From assembly GCA_900319375.1 (NCBI GenBank), contig ONOI01000006.1:1-47730 (forward strand): a DNA stretch of 47,730 nt, in the 5' to 3' direction. The position numbers and the translations under genes were made by a program. This DNA comes from an uncultured Bacteroidales bacterium (lineage in GTDB: Bacteria > Bacteroidota > Bacteroidia > Bacteroidales > UBA932). This document shows, piece after piece, positions 42,360-47,730 of this stretch. The number at the start of each line of letters is the position of its first letter. The stretch's first letter is position 1. The notes under the pieces are model-generated. The model was given only the letters and a program-made list of their open reading frames with translations, was not told the DNA's origin and ran no database searches.

Positions 42360-44773
42360 TACTTGACTATATATTCGACGACTCCAGATGAGATGATCTC
42401 TTCGAGTATCATCCTTACGTCGTCGTCGTCGATGCGGTCGATGCTCTTTGAGTGGTGTGAGATCAGGTCCTTTCCCTCGCTGTAGCGGTAGAGGCAGTAT
42501 TTGATGACGCCTTCCGGGGTAGCGAGCTCGCGGGCTACGTTGTTCTTTACTATTTCTTTGTAGGCCTTGAACTGCGAGTCGCTTACCGAGAAGTACTGAA
42601 GGTTCTCGAATTCGCGTCGTATGTCCCTGATGGCGGAGAGGGGCTCCAGGGCCGTTACTCCGGCGGGCAGGCCGTCCTGATCGCAGGGCCTGCAGGTAAT
42701 ATAAAGTGTCATCCGCTCGATAGGAGTCAGGTCCATCTTGCCGCTGACTTCCGCATACATGCCCAGGGGCGCTAGTCCCTCGGCCAGCTGTTTCTTTACG
42801 GCCTCCAGGGCTATGAGGAAGGCGTAATAGTTATCCAGGTTGGCGGGGAACAGGCCGGTCGCTGCAAGGTTGACGCTGCGGTCGGAACCGTCTGCGATGT
42901 GTGTAGTACGTCCGCTGTGGAGGTTGTAACGGACGGGTTCGCGGAGAGCGTAGATGCGCGAGGTCTTGAAGTTGCCAAGATACCTTGTGAGGGCTTGGAG
43001 CAGTTTTTCTTCGCTGATATTACCAGTGAAGACGAAGATACCGTCTGCTGCATTGCTGAACCTGCGGGTAATGTATTCCTGAACTCTTTCAGGAAGGTCG
43101 TCGCTAAGGTTGCTTGCCGAACTCTTCTCAAGGAAGATATAGTCCGGACAGATGAGACTGTCCATCACCGAGACGATGGAAGGCGGTACAGAGTTGGTCT
43201 TTATGAGGGCCGAGCGTCTGAAATAGTCATACGACTTGCTGTCTATCTCGCAGTCGTAACCGATTTTGAGAAGGGCCTTAAGTACCGACTCTACATCGTC
43301 TTCCCGGGCGTCACAGAAGATTCTCATGTCTTCGAGGGTGATCTGCCCTTTAAGGGAGATTCCTTCGGCCAACAGCAACTGATGGAAGTCGTACGCATCC
43401 ATTCCGGCTATACGGCCTGTCCCCAGAACGTCCGACAGGTATGCGCTCTCGCCGGGTTTGATATCTCTTACAGATGATGCGCCTCCCCGCGCTGCGAAGC
43501 AGAACTTGAATCCGTCTGCGGCCATATCGGGCTTATAGATGACCTTGATTCCGTTGCTGAAAGTCCAGAGGCGTCCGCCGGATACGGGGTCTACCGTAGT
43601 ATTGGCGAGTTTAATGCCCCTTACTATAGGAGCCTTCAACACCTCCGCCATTATAGGATAACTCTTCAGAGGAGAACGCTCTTCAAATTCCGTCCAGTTG
43701 TCTCCGAGGAATGCGTGGGCAAAGTTGTTGAAAAGTTCCAGCTCACGCTTGGGAGAGATTTTGCGCCCTTTGAAAAAGTTCTTGATTATTTCCTGTGAGG
43801 CGAGGTTGGTCCCGAAGCGGGCCGCAGAAACACACCTCTCTACGTAGAACGCATTGCTCTTGCCCGGTTTAAGACCGGTCTGAACGAGCATCGAGAGCGA
43901 GATCTTCTTAGCCATGTCGAACTCCGCCAGCGTAACTCCGCCTTTAGAGATGTCTGCGAAGACTCCGCTTACTATTCTCATAGCCTCTTCGCGCTGGTCG
44001 CCGGGCACGTATAGTTTGAGGGTGTTTGGCTCGGCGTTCATGTGGCAGGGGATGTCCCTGTCCTTGAATTCGCGCTTGAGGCGGTCTGTGACTATGTAGC
44101 TCATCTCGCGTCCAAGCAGCTCGGAAACGAGGGGGACGGGGGTGTTGGCCTGGTCGCGGGTGATGCTTCCGCCCTTGAAGACGAACTCGAGGGCGCCGTT
44201 TTCCCCGTCGGGGTTGAATTCAAGCTTGCTGCCTTCCTTGGGTTGGTTGGGCCTTTGGCCTGCAGTAATGTGGGGGATGATAAGGCCGAGGGTCTGAAGG
44301 GCTGTCTTGTAGACTGTTTTGTCTATGTCTCCGCTGATGATGATGGACTGCTCGCCAGTAGATAGTTTCACCAGGTCGAAGAGCATCAGGAGGGTAGAGT
44401 CGGAGGTGCTTTTCGTACTGATGTCTACCTCGGGGAAGTGGAAGGTGCGGGCGTTTTTCGAGATGTCTACATAGCCGTTTTCGGTATAAGGGACGCCCGT
44501 GCGCTTAAGAAATTCCTCGGGGCTGAGATGTTCGAGCTTAGAGAGCGCCTGTCTGGTAGCCGGGATGTCGGTGATGCCTTCCTGAACGAGGGCGAAGTCT
44601 GCCCTTCCCTTGACGGCCGGGTTTGAGACGAGGTAGTATGAGATACCGTTGGGAAGCGTTCCGGTTGTGACTTCCCCGGCCTGTTTGAGCTTCGGGAGAC
44701 CCTGGGCTCGCAGGCTTTCGAGGGGAAGCAGCATCAGCGCCGCCGCCAATATGTATCGCATTACGCGTCTCAT
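42359..44773 (-). CDS. M16 peptidase-like protein, probably catalytically degenerate
   Basis: An 804-residue secreted protein with a signal peptide ending LRA (residue 23). It has the two-lobed M16 layout: GTLPNGISYYLVSNPAVKGRADFALV (38-63, in pieces), a later TFSNGIKVIYKPDMAADGFKFCFAARGGAS segment that begins the second half (about 398-430), and FVFTGNISEEKLLQALTRYLG (about 578-600). At the place where the zinc motif HxxEH is expected the sequence is SKLEH (78-82), so the first histidine is replaced by S78. Some M16 proteins pair as active and inactive subunits. Start overlaps the Nif3-like stop as ATGA. Confidence 0.82.
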   Translation of the reverse strand: MRRVMRYILAAALMLLPLESLRAQGLPKLKQAGEVTTGTLPNGISYYLVSNPAVKGRADFALVQEGITDIPATRQALSKLEHLSPEEFLKRTGVPYTENGYVDISKNARTFHFPEVDISTKSTSDSTLLMLFDLVKLSTGEQSIIISGDIDKTVYKTALQTLGLIIPHITAGQRPNQPKEGSKLEFNPDGENGALEFVFKGGSITRDQANTPVPLVSELLGREMSYIVTDRLKREFKDRDIPCHMNAEPNTLKLYVPGDQREEAMRIVSGVFADISKGGVTLAEFDMAKKISLSMLVQTGLKPGKSNAFYVERCVSAARFGTNLASQEIIKNFFKGRKISPKRELELFNNFAHAFLGDNWTEFEERSPLKSYPIMAEVLKAPIVRGIKLANTTVDPVSGGRLWTFSNGIKVIYKPDMAADGFKFCFAARGGASSVRDIKPGESAYLSDVLGTGRIAGMDAYDFHQLLLAEGISLKGQITLEDMRIFCDAREDDVESVLKALLKIGYDCEIDSKSYDYFRRSALIKTNSVPPSIVSVMDSLICPDYIFLEKSSASNLSDDLPERVQEYITRRFSNAADGIFVFTGNISEEKLLQALTRYLGNFKTSRIYALREPVRYNLHSGRTTHIADGSDRSVNLAATGLFPANLDNYYAFLIALEAVKKQLAEGLAPLGMYAEVSGKMDLTPIERMTLYITCRPCDQDGLPAGVTALEPLSAIRDIRREFENLQYFSVSDSQFKAYKEIVKNNVARELATPEGVIKYCLYRYSEGKDLISHHSKSIDRIDDDDVRMILEEIISSGVVEYIVK

Positions 44774-45543
44774 CTATATCTTATAGGATTAGTGTTGATT
44801 TCTGTTATTTGGATTTGGATTCCGGGAAGGGCTTTTTCGAGTATGTCTTTCAGGAGATCCTGAGTGTATTGTTCGCTCTGGTAGTGTCCCAATTCTACGA
44901 GGAGCATTCCGTCGCTCTCGAAATAGTCGTGGTAATGGAACTCGCCGGTGATGAAGCAGTCTGCGCCGAGGGTCTTGGCGAGAGGCATCAGGAATGCGCC
45001 CGCACCGCCGCAGAGGGCGACCTTTTTCACGGGTTTCCCTGCTGGCTCGCTATGTCTCAAGGACTCGACCTTGAAGGTCGTTTTAAGTGTTTCGAGGAAC
45101 CGCTCCGGCTCCAGGGCTTCCGGCAATTCGCCTATAAGGCCGCTGCCGGAATCTTCTTTCGCTTCGAGCCATTCCGGGTTTTTAAGACCGATAAGTTCGG
45201 CTATTTTATGGTTTACTCCGCCAGGGGCATTGTCGAGGCTGGTGTGGGCAGAATAAATTGCGATGCCCTCTTTGATAGCCTTGGTAACGCATCTCTGCTG
45301 GTAGGTAGAGTCGCTGACCTGTTTTAGGGAGTGGAACAGAAGGGGATGATGAGAGACTATCATATTGCATCCCTTTGCGAGCGCTTCGTCTACTATGTCT
45401 TCGGTTATGTCCAGGCAGACTAGTATGCCGGTTACCTCGTCGCCGGCAGACCCTACCTGAAGGCCGGAGTTGTCCCACTCGTCCTGAAACCGAAGCGGCG
45501 CAATCCGCTCGATAGCTTTAATTACGTCCGATACTTTCGTCAT
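44770..45543 (-). CDS. Nif3-like dinuclear metal centre protein
   Basis: A 257-residue cytosolic protein of the Nif3/YbgI (GTP cyclohydrolase I type 2 homologue) family. Motifs are the start IERIAPLRFQDEWDNSGLQVG in pieces over 11-31, the metal-binding MIVSHHPLLF (61-70), IYSAHTSLDNAPGGVN (95-110) and, near the C-terminus, DCFITGEFHYHDYFES and LVELGHYQSEQY. Such proteins form hexameric toroids; molecular role uncertain. First gene of the Nif3, M16-like, DUF3109, aminopeptidase chain. Confidence 0.95.
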   Translation of the reverse strand: MTKVSDVIKAIERIAPLRFQDEWDNSGLQVGSAGDEVTGILVCLDITEDIVDEALAKGCNMIVSHHPLLFHSLKQVSDSTYQQRCVTKAIKEGIAIYSAHTSLDNAPGGVNHKIAELIGLKNPEWLEAKEDSGSGLIGELPEALEPERFLETLKTTFKVESLRHSEPAGKPVKKVALCGGAGAFLMPLAKTLGADCFITGEFHYHDYFESDGMLLVELGHYQSEQYTQDLLKDILEKALPGIQIQITEINTNPIRYR

Positions 45544-45560
45544 AGTCCACTAATATACGA

Positions 45561-45603
45561 AAAAACTTCGTACTACTCTGCGGATTTTCCCGCAGAGTAG
45601 TAC
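45561..45603 (-). terminator. Strong terminator after hemW
   Basis: A perfect 14-bp inverted repeat (45570-45583 and 45590-45603, loop of six) followed on the minus strand by GAAG and six Ts. It ends 4 bp from the hemW stop and separates it from the Nif3-like operon. Confidence 0.93.
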
Positions 45604-45607
45604 CAAA

Positions 45608-46651
45608 TTATACCAGATCTGCGATGATGGAGTCCGCCACAAACCACTTTTCTTCAGGGATGACGACTCGTTTTCCGTCGATCTCAACGCCTTCTGCCGT
45701 GCGCAGCCCGAGCATGATCTTCTCTTCGCGGATTTCTTCGGGGGAGAGAACTTCGAAGCTTCGTGTCCAGCCGGTAAGGGATTCGGAATTCCAACTGCGG
45801 GTTTCGCGAAGGCCGCCGGGAGTATCAGCGTCGTAGGTAGAGTCGAGGGAGTGCGCGCCGGGGCCGAGGCCGACATAGGGGACCCTGCGCCAGTAGGCGC
45901 TGTTGTGGACGGCCTCCCTCCCGGCGCGCGCCCAGTTCGATATCTCGTAATGGCGGTAACCGGCTTCGCGCAGCCTGTCGCAAATCAGCTGGTACTGCGC
46001 AGCGCACTGCTCGTCCGGGAGTTCTTCGTACTTGCCGTTCTCAATATCTTTTGCGAGCTGCGAGCCCTCTTCGATCGACAGCTGGTAGGCCGAGATGTGT
46101 TCCGGCCGCAGCGCGAGAATGCCGTCCAGGGTTGCGGAGAGCATCTCGTCCGTGAGACCGTTGATTCCGAAGATGATATCCAGGCTTATATTCTCGATTC
46201 CGCCCTCCCGGAGCATGTGGAAGGCCTCGATTGCGGCGGCACTGTCGTGGCGCCGGCCCATCCAGCGGAGCATCCCGTCGTCCAGCGACTGTACCCCCAT
46301 GCTCACGCGGTTCACCCCGACCTCGCGCAGATTGCGGATAAAGCCCATGCCCCTGCTGACTATGTCGTCTGGATTCACCTCAACGGTGAATTCCTCATAC
46401 GGCCCTTCGGGCAGGGCCTTCATCAGGTCGAAAAAGAAACGGAGGGGCATCACCGACGGTGTGCCTCCTCCGATATAGAGGGTCTTGAGTAATTCTTGAG
46501 ACTCTTTTATTTCCCCGCTTCGAAGCCTTGCTTCTGCGCAGATTTCATCTATGTAGGCGTCGTACTCTTCTGCTCGTCCGCAGGTCAGCTCCGAATAGAA
46601 ATCGCAGTACCGGCAGAAACTCTTACAGAAGGGGACGTGGACATAGATCAT
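45608..46651 (-). CDS. hemW: HemW-like radical SAM protein (haem chaperone)
   Basis: A 347-residue radical SAM protein. The cluster motif is C9-x3-C13-x2-C16 in CKSFCRYCDFY; the residue after the third Cys is D-F instead of the G-C of HemN, which marks HemW rather than coproporphyrinogen oxidase. Other family blocks are LYIGGGTPSV (about 61-70), VEVNPDD, GVNRVSMGVQSLDD and the C-terminal HemN-type helical region. HemW delivers haem to respiratory enzymes. The ATG shares a base with the stop of the coiled-coil gene (TAATG). Confidence 0.95.
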   Translation of the reverse strand: MIYVHVPFCKSFCRYCDFYSELTCGRAEEYDAYIDEICAEARLRSGEIKESQELLKTLYIGGGTPSVMPLRFFFDLMKALPEGPYEEFTVEVNPDDIVSRGMGFIRNLREVGVNRVSMGVQSLDDGMLRWMGRRHDSAAAIEAFHMLREGGIENISLDIIFGINGLTDEMLSATLDGILALRPEHISAYQLSIEEGSQLAKDIENGKYEELPDEQCAAQYQLICDRLREAGYRHYEISNWARAGREAVHNSAYWRRVPYVGLGPGAHSLDSTYDADTPGGLRETRSWNSESLTGWTRSFEVLSPEEIREEKIMLGLRTAEGVEIDGKRVVIPEEKWFVADSIIADLV

Positions 46652-47559
46652 TAGCGGAGCACGAGTTCGGTCTCTCCAAGAAGGCCGGCTTCCGAGTAAA
46701 CCTCGATAGTGTAAACGCCCTTCTCGAACTGAGGAATGTCGTTTACATAAATAATCATATCGACCTCTGCTCCCTCATAGTCCACTTCGCGCGATGCGGT
46801 AGCTGCGACAGCCTCTCCGGCGAGAGTGAATGATGCGTTGGTCCCATCCAGAAGGAGATTTCCGTCCGGATCCTTAACCCTGAGGTAGACGGTGACGGGG
46901 CCTCTTTTTGCGAGATCGTTCTCTACGAGACTGAGTTCGACTGCGAGCCTGCGGACGCGGCTGCTGCGGTCTGTAACCTTGTCGGAACCATTGTAGGCCT
47001 TGCAGACTATTCCGCGGGCTTTGATCTTCGAACCGGTAGCGACCTTGGCCGCATACTCTTTGTTCTGGGCCTCAAGTTCCTCGTTCTTTCCGGTAGCGGC
47101 GGCGAGGTTTTTCTTGGTTGTTGAGAGCTCCGCGGTAAGTTTCTGGTTCTGCTGGTTGAGCGAATCTATCTGGACAAGATAGTTGCGCATAATCGAACGG
47201 AGAGTACCGAGTTCTTTCTCGTACTGGCGCATCTTTGCCCTGTTGGTAGCTTCCGTTGTTTTGATACGGTTTACGAGGATAGCGACTTCCTCGCGCGATG
47301 AATCCAGCTGGCTGTTGATGCTGTCGTAGTCTGAAGAAAGGTTAGCGAAATCTTCCTGGAGCTGACCGATTCTTTCGGTAAGGTCGGCCTTGTCTGCTTC
47401 CAGTTCCTTGACCATTTTGTAGTCGCGGGTGCCGATAATTGCAAGGGCTACAGCGAGACCTACTGCTATAATCGAAAGAGCTACAACGGCGAATCCGTTG
47501 CTCTTCTTTTTCTCTGCTTTTTCGCGTTCAAGTCTTGCGATGGGATCTTCTTTTTCCAT
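46651..47559 (-). CDS. Membrane-anchored coiled-coil protein, unknown function
   Basis: A 302-residue protein with a short charged cytosolic N-terminus, one membrane segment (about 22-43; FAVVALSIIAVGLAVALAIIG), a long coiled coil (about 50-165) and a C-terminal beta domain (about 170-302) with PVTVYLRVKDPDGNLLL and VYTIEVYSEAGLLGE, likely immunoglobulin-like. No enzyme motif. The start is the ATG at 47559; a TTG at 47592 is in frame but lies inside the -7 promoter box TATATTTG (47590-47597), so it cannot be the start of this transcript. Overlaps hemW by one base. Confidence 0.85.
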   Translation of the reverse strand: MEKEDPIARLEREKAEKKKSNGFAVVALSIIAVGLAVALAIIGTRDYKMVKELEADKADLTERIGQLQEDFANLSSDYDSINSQLDSSREEVAILVNRIKTTEATNRAKMRQYEKELGTLRSIMRNYLVQIDSLNQQNQKLTAELSTTKKNLAAATGKNEELEAQNKEYAAKVATGSKIKARGIVCKAYNGSDKVTDRSSRVRRLAVELSLVENDLAKRGPVTVYLRVKDPDGNLLLDGTNASFTLAGEAVAATASREVDYEGAEVDMIIYVNDIPQFEKGVYTIEVYSEAGLLGETELVLR

Positions 47560-47589
47560 ATGTATTGAGTTTATTTGCTTTGAATGGCG

Positions 47590-47597
47590 CAAATATA
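47590..47597 (-). promoter_or_regulatory. -7 promoter box of the coiled-coil/hemW unit
   Basis: Minus-strand TATATTTG, a perfect TAnnTTTG, with a leader of about 25 bases. No TTTG at -33. Confidence 0.75.
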
Positions 47598-47730
47598 CAA
47601 AAATAATACCGTATGAATTTGGAAGTTACTGCTATCTATTCTTATGGATTATCCAAGTGGTTTGGAAAGAAGTTGTATTGGAAGTCATAACTTCGATTCA
47701 ACGGTGTAGATTGTGGATATATATTGCGCT

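Noticed and set aside
47613-47690. A 25-codon plus-strand frame at the right end
   Set aside because: Too short, no promoter, no recognisable product; lies in AT-rich upstream DNA.

Overview
The window reads as a moderately GC-rich member of the Bacteroidales (Bacteroidota). The evidence is two SusC/SusD-type glycan-uptake systems (one only a fragment), many Bacteroidota-style lipoproteins, an OMP_b-brl_3-type outer-membrane protein, and promoters of the Bacteroidota form TTTG-N19/20-TAnnTTTG instead of -35/-10 boxes. Three complete promoters of this form can be read: upstream of tRNA-Gly, of a small porin-like protein and of a TPR protein. I cannot name the genus.

Layout. (1) 1-~2030: the minus-strand remains of a SusC-type receptor of visibly lower GC, broken by an internal deletion/frameshift near 730 and fused at ~2012-2035 to the cut-off end of the next gene. 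This is either a rearrangement or an assembly chimera. (2) ~2010-19417, minus strand: a polysaccharide utilisation locus, transcribed as SusC, SusD, two tandem surface-type lipoproteins that share a C-terminal domain, a SIS-domain sugar-phosphate isomerase, a GH2 enzyme, a GH20 hexosaminidase, a lipoprotein with glycosidase-like features and a DUF6259-like protein. Most junctions are 0-25 bp or overlapping. (3) 19513-24357, minus strand: a hexuronate operon (SDR fructuronate reductase, UxuA, KdgK, Eda) ending in a XylR-type regulator (LacI-like sensor plus AraC DNA-binding domain). A 13-bp identical motif lies exactly 42 bp upstream of the -7 box of both this operon and the SusC operon, so the regulator probably controls both. 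Together the two units look like one system for importing and degrading a glycan containing uronic acid and amino sugar. (4) 24358-24871: a gene-poor stretch with tRNA-Gly(GCC), its terminator and copies of pieces of the tRNA. (5) 24920-32386: pheS, a small periplasmic protein, a C69 dipeptidase, a porin-like protein, and an operon of a phosphoribosyltransferase-like protein, a CodB-type permease and a flavoprotein. (6) 32507-37243: a lower-GC patch with an unknown lipoprotein, a VapBC-type toxin-antitoxin pair and a large outer-membrane barrel protein. (7) 37275-47559, minus strand: housekeeping genes (U32 peptidase, TPR protein, Xaa-Pro aminopeptidase, DUF3109 protein, a degenerate M16 homologue, Nif3-like protein, HemW, coiled-coil membrane protein). 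The last ~130 bases hold a promoter-like box and nothing else I can support.

The most useful new observation is the shared operator-promoter architecture of the two catabolic operons. Also worth following up are the paired propeller/collagen-like lipoproteins, the two unassigned glycosidase-like proteins, the phosphoribosyltransferase-permease pair with a hairpin leader, and the tRNA 3'-end relic.
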